Of a stretch of DNA of 64,000 nt, positions 17,126 through 25,937 are shown piece by piece. The stretch is from the NCBI RefSeq assembly GCF_019746665.1, contig NZ_JAIERS010000005.1, positions 1-64,000 on the forward strand, in the 5' to 3' direction. This stretch comes from Sphingomonas sp. Its GTDB lineage: Bacteria; Pseudomonadota; Alphaproteobacteria; Sphingomonadales; Sphingomonadaceae. The first letter of the stretch is position 1. Every line of letters begins with the position of its first letter. Under the pieces are notes generated by a model. That model made no database searches. It worked only from the letters and a program-made list of their open reading frames with translations, and was not told where the DNA came from. Position numbers and translations under genes: made by a program.

Positions 17126-18409
17126 CTATTGTAGCAGATGCATCCATAACGGCGCGCCCGCGAGGCTGGACGAGCCGCGCAGCTTTTCCAGCGCCTGTGC
17201 GACCGCGCGTTCAGGCCCCTCGTGCGTCACGATCGCGACCAGCACCGCGCCGTTTTCCGCCCGCCCACGCTGGATCAGGCTTTCGATCGACACGCCCGCA
17301 TCGCGCATCGCAGCCGCTATCTCGGCGAGCACGCCTACCTTGTCCTGCACCAGGAAGCGCACATAGGCGCGGCCATATCGGGCACCACTGTCGGCGGGCT
17401 CGGCGGCGGCGAGTTGCGCGGCGGGCATCGCATAAGGCGGCCCGAATTCGCCGCGAGCGATGTCGATCAGATCGGCGACCACCGCGGAGGCGGTCGGTCC
17501 GTCGCCCGCGCCCGCGCCTTGGAACAACAGCCGGCCGACGAAATTTCCCTCTGCCACCACCGCGTTGGTCGCGCCCGCGACGTGCGCGAGCGGGTGGCTC
17601 ACCGGCACGAGATGTGGGTGGACGCGCTGGAACAAGCCGTGCGGTCCGGCCTCGGCCAGGCCCAACAGCCGCACCCGGTAGCCTAGCGCCGCCGCCTCGG
17701 CGATGTCGGCGGCGAGCAGCGCGCGGATGCCGGTCGTTTCCACTTCCGCGAACGCCGGGGCGGTGCCGAAGGCGAGACTCGCTAGGATCGATAGTTTGTG
17801 CGCGGCGTCCACGCCGTCGATGTCGAAGCTTGGATCAACTTCGGCGAAGCCGCGCGCCTGCGCCTCTGCGAGCACGTCGCCAAAATCGCGCCCCTCGGCT
17901 TCCATCGTTGAGAGAATGAAATTGCAGGTGCCGTTGAGGATCCCATAGACCCGCTCGATCGCGTTGGCGGCCGCGCCTTCGCGCAACCCCTTGATCACCG
18001 GCACGCCGCCCGCGACCGCCGCCTCGAACTTGAGCGCGACTCCGGACGCCTCGGCGGCCTGCGCAAGTTCGAGCCCGTGATGCGCGAGCATCGCCTTGTT
18101 GGCGGTGACGAAGCTCTTGCCCGCGCCGAGCGTCGCGCGGGCGAGCGCGAGCGCCGGGCCGTCCGAACCACCGACCAATTCGACCACCACATCCGCTTGG
18201 GCCTCGGCAAGGCGGGTGGTGTCGTCCACCCAGGCGAAACGGCCGATATCAACGCCGCGATCCTTGGCCCGATCGCGCGCGGAGACGGCGACGATCTCGA
18301 TCGGCCGACCGGCGCGACGCGCGATGAGATCGCCATTGGCGTCGAGCAGGCGGATCACGCCGCCGCCCACGGTGCCGAGGCCGGCCAGCGCGATGCGGAG
18401 AGGAGTCAT
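17126..18409 (-). CDS. hom: Homoserine dehydrogenase
   Basis: This 427-residue enzyme reduces aspartate semialdehyde to homoserine on the way to threonine and methionine. The NAD(P) fold starts LRIALAGLGTVGGGVI; the family signature is seen as VVELVGG, SFVTANKAMLAHHG, AAVAGGVPVIKGLR and NGTCNFILSTM, with the catalytic EVDPSFDIDGVDAAHK. The C-terminal 75 residues hold an ACT domain (VRFLVQDKVGVLAEIAAAM), which usually gives feedback control by threonine. It lies 63 bases after the oxygenase gene in the same direction. Confidence 0.96.
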   Translation of the reverse strand: MTPLRIALAGLGTVGGGVIRLLDANGDLIARRAGRPIEIVAVSARDRAKDRGVDIGRFAWVDDTTRLAEAQADVVVELVGGSDGPALALARATLGAGKSFVTANKAMLAHHGLELAQAAEASGVALKFEAAVAGGVPVIKGLREGAAANAIERVYGILNGTCNFILSTMEAEGRDFGDVLAEAQARGFAEVDPSFDIDGVDAAHKLSILASLAFGTAPAFAEVETTGIRALLAADIAEAAALGYRVRLLGLAEAGPHGLFQRVHPHLVPVSHPLAHVAGATNAVVAEGNFVGRLLFQGAGAGDGPTASAVVADLIDIARGEFGPPYAMPAAQLAAAEPADSGARYGRAYVRFLVQDKVGVLAEIAAAMRDAGVSIESLIQRGRAENGAVLVAIVTHEGPERAVAQALEKLRGSSSLAGAPLWMHLLQ

Positions 18410-18472
18410 GCGTCGGGTGTCGCGCCCATGCTGCGTTGCGTCAAGAGCGGCGTGCCTGTCGGTTGAGGCGTG

Positions 18473-19432
18473 TCAAGCCTTGATCAGCCCGATTTCGACC
18501 AGCCGCTCATGCAGATAATCATGCGCGGTGATAGGAGTTGGGTAGCGGTTTGGGCGCTCGGCACTGATGCAGCCGGGCAGCGTCTCGATCAGGAAATCGG
18601 GCGCGGGGTGGAGGAAGAAGGGCATCGAATAGCGCGACACCCCGCGCCGTTCGGCGGGCGGGTTGACGACGCGGTGGGTGGTCGAGGGCAGGACATGGTT
18701 GGTCAGCCGCTGGAGCATGTCGCCAACATTCACCACCAGCGCGCCCTCGGGCGGCTTCACCGGCAGCCAGCGCCCGTCACGGTCGAGCAGTTCGAGCCCG
18801 GCTTCCTCGGCGCCCAGGAGCAGGGTGATAAGGTTGATGTCTTCATGCGCGCCGGCACGCACGCCTTCGGCATCCTCGGCGATCGGTGGGTAATGGAGCA
18901 GGCGCAGCACTGAATTGCCGTCGGCGACCGCCGTGTCGAACCAGTTTGGCGCCAGGCCCAGATGGCGGGCGATCGCCGAGAGCAGCACGTCGCCGGCGAG
19001 GTCGAACGCCGCGAACAGGGTGGTGAAGGTCTCGCGAAACCCCTCGGGCGCATGGGGCCAAATGTTCGCCGGCATCACCGGCGCGTAACGGTGTCCCGCA
19101 GGCAGCTCGCGACCGATGTGCCAGAATTCCTTCAAATCGACGACGCTCGCGCCCTTCGCGATCTCCGTCTTGAAGGGGGTATAGCCGCGCGCGCCGCCGC
19201 CACCGGCCAGGTGATAGCCGCGCTTTTCCGCCTCGCTCAGGGCGAACAGCGCTTCGGTTTGCGCCCAGGCGCGGGTGATCAGATCGGCGGGAATGCCGTG
19301 ATCGGCGACCACGGCGAAGCCGAAGCGCTCGAACGACGCGCCCAGCGCGGCGGCGAAACCGTTCGGGTCGGCGGCATTGTCGCTGAGCGACAGGGTGGGG
19401 ACATGGGCAAGCGGTTCGGCGGTATCGAGCAT
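18473..19432 (-). CDS. Isopenicillin-N-synthase-like 2-oxoglutarate/Fe(II) oxygenase
   Basis: This 319-residue protein has the N-terminal DIOX_N-like part (LGASFERFGFAVVADHGIP) and the 2-oxoglutarate-Fe(II) domain. Iron ligands are His196, Asp198 (AHEDIN) and His253 (TTHRV), and Arg267-x-Ser269 (RYS) is the usual 2-oxoglutarate contact. Such proteins in Proteobacteria often carry a generic isopenicillin N synthase-family label; the substrate is unknown. A penicillin role is unlikely. It is upstream of hom in the same direction. Confidence 0.86.
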   Translation of the reverse strand: MLDTAEPLAHVPTLSLSDNAADPNGFAAALGASFERFGFAVVADHGIPADLITRAWAQTEALFALSEAEKRGYHLAGGGGARGYTPFKTEIAKGASVVDLKEFWHIGRELPAGHRYAPVMPANIWPHAPEGFRETFTTLFAAFDLAGDVLLSAIARHLGLAPNWFDTAVADGNSVLRLLHYPPIAEDAEGVRAGAHEDINLITLLLGAEEAGLELLDRDGRWLPVKPPEGALVVNVGDMLQRLTNHVLPSTTHRVVNPPAERRGVSRYSMPFFLHPAPDFLIETLPGCISAERPNRYPTPITAHDYLHERLVEIGLIKA

Positions 19433-19496
19433 CGTCGGGCTTTCCTGCGGGCAATGATTGCCCTGCAGATACGCCGATCGGCCGCCTCGCGCAAAG

Positions 19497-19919
19497 TCAG
19501 CCCGAAACGAGCAGCCCCTTGGTGCCGCCCTCGGGCTTTGCCGCGAGATCGAGCTTGAACGGCACGCCTTGCGCGTCTCGCCCGATCAGATTCGGTCCGT
19601 GCGCGGTTAGCTTGAACTGGTGGGCGAGCAGCATCTGCAGGAACCAGTCGCGCGTCTGCGCGGGCGTGCCCGGGCTGTCGAACGCGATCTTGGTCATGCC
19701 CATGTCGCCGCCTTCATGCGCTTGGACCATCATCATCGTCACCTTAGCGCCCGGCGGCAGAGTCGATCCCTGGAACGGGATTACCGCGCCATTGGTGGCG
19801 ACGCTCGGCATCGCCATCGGCGCCGGAGAATTGGCCGCTGCCATCGCCTTGGGCTGGGGCATCGATTGGCTGCACGCGGCGATCAGCGGTAGCGGGAGCA
19901 GGGCAAGCTGACGGCGCAT
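19497..19919 (-). CDS. Hypothetical lipoprotein
   Basis: This 140-residue protein has a basic start and a lipobox LIAAC with the modified Cys at 16, so it is predicted to be lipid-anchored. A low-complexity Ala/Pro/Met stretch follows. The rest contains IAFDSPGTPAQTRDWFLQMLLAHQFKL and GVPFKLDLAAKPEGGTKGLL, a pattern I do not recognise with certainty as a named family. The ATG at 19919 has AGGAG 8 bases upstream. It is transcribed away from the MFS gene, with 117 bases between the starts. Confidence 0.75.
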   Translation of the reverse strand: MRRQLALLPLPLIAACSQSMPQPKAMAAANSPAPMAMPSVATNGAVIPFQGSTLPPGAKVTMMMVQAHEGGDMGMTKIAFDSPGTPAQTRDWFLQMLLAHQFKLTAHGPNLIGRDAQGVPFKLDLAAKPEGGTKGLLVSG

Positions 19920-20035
19920 CGGGCGTCTCCTGAAGCGGACAGTTACAGCGTCGCGCCACCCGCGTGGGCGGTCAAGCGCCAAAATCAGCATTTTCGCGGG
20001 TGACCGGGCAACCGGCATCGGGCATGGCGCGCGGG

Positions 20036-21280
20036 ATGGCCGATGCTTCCCCCCTGCCGCAAGGCGTTGATGCGCAAGCCGATCGTGCCCCGCTCGGCTT
20101 TGTCGAGTTCGTCGCGCTGATCGCCTCGCTGATGGCGCTCACCGCGCTGGGCATCGATTCGATGCTGCCGGCGCTCCCCGCGATCGGCGCGGCGCTGGGC
20201 GTGGCGACCGAGAATCAGCGCCAGTTCGTGATCACCGCCTTTCTTATCGGCTTCGGCGTCGCGCAGTTGTTCCATGGGCCGCTCGCCGATCGCTTCGGCC
20301 GCCGCCCCGTGCTGATCGCGGCGCTCAGCGGCTATGTGCTGGCGAACATCGCCGCGGCGAGCGCCACCAGCTTTCCGCTGCTGCTCGCCGCGCGCTTCCT
20401 GGGCGGGTTGTGCATTTCCGCCTCGCGAGTAGTGACGGTCGCGCTCGTGCGCGATTGCTACTCGGGGCGGGCAATGGCGCGGGTGATGAGCCTGGCCTTC
20501 ATGGTGTTCATGGCGGCGCCCGTGCTCGCGCCCTCGTTCGGGCAGCTGATCCTACTCTTCGGCGACTGGCGGCTGATTTTCCTGCTGATCGCGGGTGTGA
20601 GCACGGTGGTGCTCGGCTGGTTCGCCTGGCGGATGCCAGAGACGCTCGTGCCCGAACGCCGGCTGCCGCTTGTGCCGGCGCGAATTGCGGCCGCCTGGCG
20701 CACCGCGGCCACCGATCGCTTTTCGCTCGGCTACACGCTTGCCTCGACGGTGCTGTTGGGCGCGCTCTACGGCTTCATCAATTCGGTGCAACAGGTCGTG
20801 CAGCGCTTGACCGGCTCGGACTCGTTGCTGGTGCCGGTGTTCATCGGCATCGCCAGCATGATGGCGATCGCGAACCTAACCAACGCCCGAATCGTGCTCC
20901 GGCTGGGGACACGGCGGATCTCACACAGCGCGCTCACCGCGTTCACGCTGGTTTCGGGGGTCCATCTGCTTATCGCGGCGACCGGGCACGAGACGATCTG
21001 GAGCTTCGCCATCCTCCAGGCGCTGGTAATGGGCTGCTTTGGCCTCGCTACCGCCAATTTCGGGGCTATGGCGATGGAGCGGATGGGCGCCATCGCTGGC
21101 ACCGCTTCAAGTATCCAAGGTTTCGTGACGGTGACGGTGGGCGCGGTGCTGGGCGCGCTGGTCGGCCAGGCGTTCGACGGGACGACAGTGCCGCTCTATC
21201 GTGGCTTCCTGCTGGCGGGCCTCGTGGCGCTCACGATCGTCGCGGTCACTGAGCGCGGGCGTCTTTTCAAGCCGAGTTGA
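20036..21280 (+). CDS. MFS multidrug exporter, Bcr/CflA family
   Basis: This inner-membrane protein has 12 predicted membrane segments and the Bcr/CflA (DHA1) hallmarks: LTALGIDSMLPALPAIGAALG, then GPLADRFGRRPVLIAALSGY between TM2 and TM3, and RDCYSGRAMARVMSLAFM. It probably exports drugs or metabolites with proton antiport. The ATG at 20036 was chosen; an in-frame ATG four codons upstream is also possible and neither has a strong Shine-Dalgarno. It is divergent from the lipoprotein gene. Confidence 0.87.
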   Translation: MADASPLPQGVDAQADRAPLGFVEFVALIASLMALTALGIDSMLPALPAIGAALGVATENQRQFVITAFLIGFGVAQLFHGPLADRFGRRPVLIAALSGYVLANIAAASATSFPLLLAARFLGGLCISASRVVTVALVRDCYSGRAMARVMSLAFMVFMAAPVLAPSFGQLILLFGDWRLIFLLIAGVSTVVLGWFAWRMPETLVPERRLPLVPARIAAAWRTAATDRFSLGYTLASTVLLGALYGFINSVQQVVQRLTGSDSLLVPVFIGIASMMAIANLTNARIVLRLGTRRISHSALTAFTLVSGVHLLIAATGHETIWSFAILQALVMGCFGLATANFGAMAMERMGAIAGTASSIQGFVTVTVGAVLGALVGQAFDGTTVPLYRGFLLAGLVALTIVAVTERGRLFKPS

Positions 21281-21301
21281 GACGGGTCGTTCGGTTTCGC
21301 G

Positions 21302-21326
21302 GGAACCAGCTATCCTTCGCGCGGTT
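21302..21326 (+). promoter_or_regulatory. EcfG-type stress promoter before the acidic protein
   Basis: GGAAC at 21302-21306, a 16-base spacer and GGTT at 21323-21326 fit the alphaproteobacterial EcfG pattern GGAAC-N16/17-CGTT with one change. It ends 36 bases before the start codon, a normal leader length. Confidence 0.5.
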
Positions 21327-21362
21327 GGCGGAGTCGCACCGCGCGTGAAGGAGGCGATTGCC

Positions 21363-21833
21363 ATGACGATCTCGCACGGCCCGGCCCTGGGCCCCAATGA
21401 CGACGGTTATGACGAGGATGGTTACGACGAAAGCCAGCGTGCTGAAATTCTGGAAGCAACGCGCGACGGCCCGAGTGACGGCACGATCCTGACCGATCTC
21501 GCCCCCGACCTGGGCGAGGAAGATATCGACGACGAGGCGATCGAGGTCGACGACGAAGTCGCGGAGTCGCAAGCGCCGAGCGAAGACGATCCCGAGGATG
21601 ACGACGAAGACGTCGACGATGATGAGGATGACGAGGACGACGACGACGACGAAGAAGAAGAAGACGATCTCGACGACGATGATGACGGCCTGCTCGGCGA
21701 GAATGAAGCGGATTTCGACGAGGACGACCTCGACGAGGAGGACTCGATCGAGGATCTGCAGGAGGATTTCGAGAAGGGCGATCTCGACGAGGACGGGCTG
21801 AACGACGCCGGCGATACCGCGTTGCGGCCGTGA
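21363..21833 (+). CDS. Extremely acidic Asp/Glu-rich protein
   Basis: This 156-residue protein contains 78 Asp plus Glu, exactly half of all residues, concentrated at positions 60-145; no Cys is present. It has no predicted membrane segment or signal peptide. The ATG has AAGGAGG at 8 bases. Codon use is mostly GAC/GAT and GAG/GAA runs, so the run is not just slippage of one triplet. Possible roles include cation buffering, histone-like or chaperone-like binding of basic proteins. I do not recognise a domain. A stress-type promoter lies just upstream. Confidence 0.8.
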   Translation: MTISHGPALGPNDDGYDEDGYDESQRAEILEATRDGPSDGTILTDLAPDLGEEDIDDEAIEVDDEVAESQAPSEDDPEDDDEDVDDDEDDEDDDDDEEEEDDLDDDDDGLLGENEADFDEDDLDEEDSIEDLQEDFEKGDLDEDGLNDAGDTALRP

Positions 21834-21866
21834 TTTCGGGGCCGGGGGCGCTTGGCTCCCGGCTTT

Positions 21867-22175
21867 CTAGCGGGCGCGGCGATCGAAGGCGTCGAGCTCA
21901 TAGGCGATCGAGGCTTCGATCAGCTGCTCCCACAGCGCGGCGGCCACGGCCTCCGGCACACCCCGCGCGTCCGCCTCGGCGCGGACGTTCGCGAGCACTT
22001 GTGCTTTGCGTGCTTCGTCCCGCACCGCCGCGCGCACCGGCTTGATCCGGGCGGCGGCGTCCATATAGGCAAAGCGCTCGGCGAGTAGCGCGATCAGTGC
22101 GCGATCGACCGCGTCGACCCCGGCGCGCACCTCGGCCATCGTCGTGCAATCGGGTCCGGCAAGGGTTGTGTTCAT
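21867..22175 (-). CDS. PchB-like chorismate mutase family protein
   Basis: This 102-residue helical protein has the AroQ pattern MAEVRAGVDAVDRALIALLAERFAYMDAAARIK, then RDEARKAQVLANVRAEADARGVP and LWEQLIEASIAYE. The leader P-D-C-T-T before MAEVR resembles the start of PchB (isochorismate pyruvate lyase), so the longer start at 22175 was kept. It could act as chorismate mutase or isochorismate pyruvate lyase; no pchA (isochorismate synthase) is nearby. It is convergent with the acidic protein gene. Confidence 0.75.
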   Translation of the reverse strand: MNTTLAGPDCTTMAEVRAGVDAVDRALIALLAERFAYMDAAARIKPVRAAVRDEARKAQVLANVRAEADARGVPEAVAAALWEQLIEASIAYELDAFDRRAR

Positions 22176-22302
22176 GGCCGCCCTGATAAACACGCGCGAG
22201 GCGCTGTCCAGCCCGTGCCACACGGCCGGCCGGATGATTGCTAAGCTCCTGATTTGCGGTACAACATCCGCGTGCCGGTGGGGTGCGATCAGGGGAATCA
22301 TC

Positions 22303-22542
22303 ATGCCAATTGCCATTTTGCTGCCGATCGCGCTGCTCGCCGCCGCCGATGGCCCTCCCGCGAACGACCCGCCCAAGAAGGAAAAGAAGATCTGTCGAAC
22401 CGAGCCGGAAACCGGCACGATGTTCCCCAAGCGCACCTGTCTGACAGCCAAGGAATGGGCTGAGGTCGATGGGTCGCGCAGCGACAAGGTCGACACGTTT
22501 CGCCGTCACCCCAATTTCCTTCAACCGCCCGGGCAGGACTGA
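22303..22542 (+). CDS. Small secreted protein with paired Cys motif
   Basis: This 79-residue protein has a short hydrophobic signal-like start ([16 protein letters not shown]) and a compact motif [19 protein letters not shown], followed by a charged tail. The two Cys, 15 residues apart, suit an exported protein with a disulfide. Proteins with this pattern are common in sphingomonads and related orders, without known function. AGGGGA lies just before the ATG at 22303. Start and family are moderately certain. Confidence 0.65.
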   Translation: MPIAILLPIALLAAADGPPANDPPKKEKKICRTEPETGTMFPKRTCLTAKEWAEVDGSRSDKVDTFRRHPNFLQPPGQD

Positions 22543-22552
22543 GCCCCCTTGC

Positions 22553-22711
22553 TTGACTCTACCGGCAAGGCGTGACAGGGGCGCCGCTTCGCAACTGGCC
22601 CCGCACCCCGGTGAAGCGGTGGCCCTGCCCGTTCCTGATGAATGGCGTAGCGCGGATGACCGGGTAGCCCGCGCCACGGTGGCGGGGGCGTCACAGCAGT
22701 TGAGGACCAAT
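22553..22711 (+). promoter_or_regulatory. rpsD promoter region and structured leader
   Basis: A TTGACT -35 element at 22553-22558 starts a 150-base non-coding leader. It contains CCGCTTC (from 22583) pairing with GAAGCGG about 25 bases later, and a GCCAC/GTGGC stem near 22670. Ribosomal protein leaders often carry autoregulatory structure, and S4 is a known autoregulator in other bacteria. No -10 box is clear. Confidence 0.35.
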
Positions 22712-23326
22712 ATGTCGAAGCGCCACAGCGCCAAGCACAAGCTCGATCGCCGCATGGGCGAGAATATCTGGGGTCGCCCCAAGTCGCCCGTCAACAAGCG
22801 CGAATATGGCCCCGGTCAGCATGGCCAGCGCCGCAAGGGCAAGATGAGCGATTTCGGCCTGCAGCTCCGCGCCAAGCAGAAGCTGAAGGGCTATTATGGC
22901 GACGTGACCGAAAAGCAGTTCCGCCGCGCCTATGACGAAGCCGCGCGGATGAAGGGCGATACCAGCCAGAATCTGATCGGCCTGCTCGAGCAGCGGCTGG
23001 ACATCATCGTCTATCGCGCGAAGTTCGCCCCCACCGTGTGGTCGGCGCGCCAGCTCGTCAGCCACGGCCATGTCTATGTGAACGGCACCAAGTGCAACAT
23101 CGCCTCGCGCCGCGTGGTACCGGGCGATATCGTGTCGCTGGGCAGCAAGGCGCAGGAAATGGCGCTGGTGATGGAGGCGCAGAGCCTCGCCGAGCGCGAC
23201 ATCCCTGATTATGTCGTCCCCGATGGCGCCGCTAAGGTTACCTTCACTCGCGTCCCGACGCTCGACGAGGTGCCCTATCCGGTGAAGATGGAACCGAACC
23301 TCGTCGTCGAATTCTACAGCCGCTAA
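22712..23326 (+). CDS. rpsD: 30S ribosomal protein S4
   Basis: S4 is a primary 16S rRNA-binding protein and a translational autoregulator. The 204-residue protein has the N-terminal stretch [20 protein letters not shown], then [21 protein letters not shown], the S4 RNA-binding domain [31 protein letters not shown] and a C-terminal VVEFYSR. All match the alphaproteobacterial form without zinc-binding Cys. GAGGA lies before the ATG. A strong terminator follows. The gene stands alone, outside the alpha operon, as is usual in Alphaproteobacteria. Confidence 0.98.
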   Translation: MSKRHSAKHKLDRRMGENIWGRPKSPVNKREYGPGQHGQRRKGKMSDFGLQLRAKQKLKGYYGDVTEKQFRRAYDEAARMKGDTSQNLIGLLEQRLDIIVYRAKFAPTVWSARQLVSHGHVYVNGTKCNIASRRVVPGDIVSLGSKAQEMALVMEAQSLAERDIPDYVVPDGAAKVTFTRVPTLDEVPYPVKMEPNLVVEFYSR

Positions 23327-23351
23327 GCGAGCGGCTCGAACCGACCTTGAG

Positions 23352-23383
23352 AGCGCGGGCGGCGATGCCGTCCGCGCTTTTTT
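23352..23383 (+). terminator. Intrinsic terminator of rpsD
   Basis: A 12-base stem (AGCGCGGGCGGC with GCCGTCCGCGCT, one G-T wobble) and 3-base loop is followed by six T. It ends 57 bases after the rpsD stop. Confidence 0.85.
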
Positions 23384-23445
23384 CATGCGCATGGCGCCGG
23401 CCGTCCCCAGGTCGGCGCGGCATCGCAACCACTTGGCAAAGCAAC

Positions 23446-23471
23446 GGAACCTTGGGCCGGTACCGCCCGTT
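23446..23471 (+). promoter_or_regulatory. EcfG-type stress promoter before the GT-UGM fusion
   Basis: GGAAC at 23446-23450, a 17-base spacer and CGTT at 23468-23471 match the EcfG consensus GGAAC-N16/17-CGTT perfectly. A start site about 7 bases downstream would leave a leader of about 25 bases before the ATG at 23504. Confidence 0.65.
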
Positions 23472-23503
23472 ATTCGGGCCTCACTCCGGCAAGGTTCGTG
23501 CCC

Positions 23504-25834
23504 ATGCATAGCGACAATCAGTCCGCCCCCGCGCTCGCCGCGCTGGGGGCCGGGGATGGCTTGACTCTGATCTGTTTCAGCCACTTACGCTGGGATTTCG
23601 TGTTCCAGCGACCCCAGCATCTGATGAGCCGCTTCGCTCGTCGCGCGCATATCGTCTTCTGGGAAGAGCCGCGCCGGGTCGATGATTTGGAGGCACCACG
23701 GTTGGCGGTGCGCGAATGCGCGGATACCGGCGTGATCGTGGCGGCACCGGAATTGCCTTGGGGGCTGAAAGGCGTGGACGAGGAAACCGCGGTGCGCGGC
23801 CTGCTCGATGCTTTTCTGAACGGAGCGCAGGGGCCACTGATCCGTTGGTACTATACCCCCATGATGCTGCCCTTCTCGGCGCACCTGGAAGCCGAGCTCA
23901 CGGTCTATGATTGCATGGACGCGCTGGCCGCGTTCAAGAACGCGCCGCCGGAACTCGCGGAGCGCGAGGATGCGCTGCTGGCGGTCGCCGATCTCGTCTT
24001 CACCGGCGGCTATAGCCTTTACGAGGTGCTGACGCCGCGCCACCCGAACGTCCACGCTTTCCCCTCGTCGGTCGATGTCGCGCATTTCTCGCGCGCCCGC
24101 GCTTCTGGCATCGACCCGGCCGATCAGCGCGCGCTGCCACGCCCCCGGCTGGGCTTCTACGGCGTGATCGATGAGCGCATGGATCTGGGGCTGATCGCAG
24201 CGCTCGCCGCCGCGCGCCCCGATTGGACATTGGTGATGCTCGGCCCCATCGCCAAGATCGCGCGTGAAGACCTGCCTCAGGCGCCGAACCTGTGCTGGCT
24301 CGACGCAAAAAGCTACGCTGAGTTGCCTGATTACCTGCGCGGTTGGGACGTGGCGCTGATGCCGTTCGCGCTGAACGCCGCGACGCGCTTCATCAGCCCC
24401 ACCAAGACCCCCGAATATCTGGCGGCCGGCAAGCCGGTCGTTGCGACGCCCGTGGTCGATGTCGTGCGCCACTACAGCACGCTTGAAGGTGTGAAGATCG
24501 CCGAAGGGCCAGAGGGATTCGTCGCCGCCTGCGACGTGGCGCTCGCGCTTGCGAAAGGGGGCGGTGCCTGGCGCGCGCCGGTCGATGCGATGCTGGCCGA
24601 GACCAGCTGGGACGCGACCGCCGCCCGGATGTGGCGGCTGATGGAGACCGCCCGCGTCGCCCGCCAGCCGCGCGCGCCCGTGCCGGCGGGGCGGAGCAGC
24701 CGCCGGTCCTCCTATGACGTGATGGTGGTGGGTGCCGGGTTCGCGGGCACGGTGATGGCCGAGCGGCTCGCGGCGGACGGTAACAAGCGCGTGCTGGTGG
24801 TCGATCGCCGCCCGCACATCGCCGGCAACGCCTTCGATCGGCATGACGCGGGCGGCATCCTGATCCACCAGTACGGCCCGCACATCTTCCACACCAACAG
24901 CGCCGAGATTTTCGACTATCTCTCCCGCTTCACCGCCTGGCGCCCCTACGAGCACCGGGTGCTAGCAAGCGTCGATGGTATGCTGGTGCCGATGCCGATC
25001 AACCGTACCACGCTCAACAGGCTTTATGGCTTGTCGCTCGCGACCGACGAGGAGGCTGCGGCTTTCCTCGCCAGCCGCGCCGAGCCGGTCTCTCGAGTGG
25101 AAACTTCCGCCGATGTCGTGATCGCGGCGGTGGGTCGCGATCTCTACGAGAAGTTCTTCCAGGGTTATACCCGCAAGCAATGGGGGCTCGATCCGAGCGC
25201 GCTCGACAAATCGGTAACATCGCGAGTCCCGACCCGAACCAATACTGACGATCGCTATTTTACCGATCGCTTTCAGGCAATGCCACGTGATGGCTATACT
25301 AAGATGTTTGAACGGATGCTCGATCATCCCAACATTGATCTGATGCTCGGGGTAGATTACGCCGAGGTGCGCGATCATTATGCGCACGGGCATCTGGTGT
25401 TCACGGGACCGATCGACGAGTATTTCGGGCATCGTTTCGGGCGTTTGCCCTATCGTTCGCTGCGGTTTCGCCACGAAACGCTTGAACGATCGTCGTTCCA
25501 GCCGGTCGCGACGGTGAACTATCCGGCGGAGGATGTGCCCTATACCCGGATCACCGAGTATAAGCATCTGACCGGCCAGGAAGCGCCGCGCACCAGCGTG
25601 ACCTATGAATATCCCAGCGCCGAGGGCGACCCCTATTACCCGATCCCACGGCCCGAAAATCAGGCGCTGTTCAAGCGCTATGAAGCGCTGGCGCTGGCGG
25701 AGAACGATGTGACCTTCGTCGGCCGGCTCGCGACGTACCGCTACTACAACATGGACCAAGTGGTGGGACAAGCGCTCGCCACCTATCGTCGGGTTTTCGG
25801 CGTCGGACAGACGGTTGAAAAGGCGGCGGCTTAG
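23504..25834 (+). CDS. Glycosyltransferase - UDP-galactopyranose mutase fusion
   Basis: This 776-residue protein joins two enzymes. Residues 1-390 look like a GT-B glycosyltransferase (FSHLRWDFVFQRPQHLMSRF, YDCMDALAAF, PSSVDVAHF, SPTKTPEYLAAGKPVVATPVVDVV). Residues 403-776 are UDP-galactopyranose mutase: FAD motif VVGAGFAGT near 409, HIAGNAFD, HQYGPHIFHTN, FQGYTRKQWGLDP, RVPTRTNTDDRYF, and a C-terminal RLATYRYYNMDQVV. UGM makes UDP-galactofuranose and the partner could use it, possibly as a coupled pair for a cell-surface glycan. The ATG at 23504 is preferred over a GTG six bases earlier. The acceptor is unknown. Confidence 0.9.
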   Translation: MHSDNQSAPALAALGAGDGLTLICFSHLRWDFVFQRPQHLMSRFARRAHIVFWEEPRRVDDLEAPRLAVRECADTGVIVAAPELPWGLKGVDEETAVRGLLDAFLNGAQGPLIRWYYTPMMLPFSAHLEAELTVYDCMDALAAFKNAPPELAEREDALLAVADLVFTGGYSLYEVLTPRHPNVHAFPSSVDVAHFSRARASGIDPADQRALPRPRLGFYGVIDERMDLGLIAALAAARPDWTLVMLGPIAKIAREDLPQAPNLCWLDAKSYAELPDYLRGWDVALMPFALNAATRFISPTKTPEYLAAGKPVVATPVVDVVRHYSTLEGVKIAEGPEGFVAACDVALALAKGGGAWRAPVDAMLAETSWDATAARMWRLMETARVARQPRAPVPAGRSSRRSSYDVMVVGAGFAGTVMAERLAADGNKRVLVVDRRPHIAGNAFDRHDAGGILIHQYGPHIFHTNSAEIFDYLSRFTAWRPYEHRVLASVDGMLVPMPINRTTLNRLYGLSLATDEEAAAFLASRAEPVSRVETSADVVIAAVGRDLYEKFFQGYTRKQWGLDPSALDKSVTSRVPTRTNTDDRYFTDRFQAMPRDGYTKMFERMLDHPNIDLMLGVDYAEVRDHYAHGHLVFTGPIDEYFGHRFGRLPYRSLRFRHETLERSSFQPVATVNYPAEDVPYTRITEYKHLTGQEAPRTSVTYEYPSAEGDPYYPIPRPENQALFKRYEALALAENDVTFVGRLATYRYYNMDQVVGQALATYRRVFGVGQTVEKAAA

Positions 25835-25937
25835 CCTGTCATGCCTCTGCCGCCTTGCAACGGTTGCGGTGTGATCGGGGGCGTGAGGCGACAAATCGTC
25901 TTCAACCCGTCACCCACCCGGGCTAAGCGCGGCTCCC

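Noticed and set aside
21422..21901. Poly-serine protein antisense to the acidic gene
   Set aside because: It is only the reverse of GAC/GAG runs; no ribosome site or conserved part.
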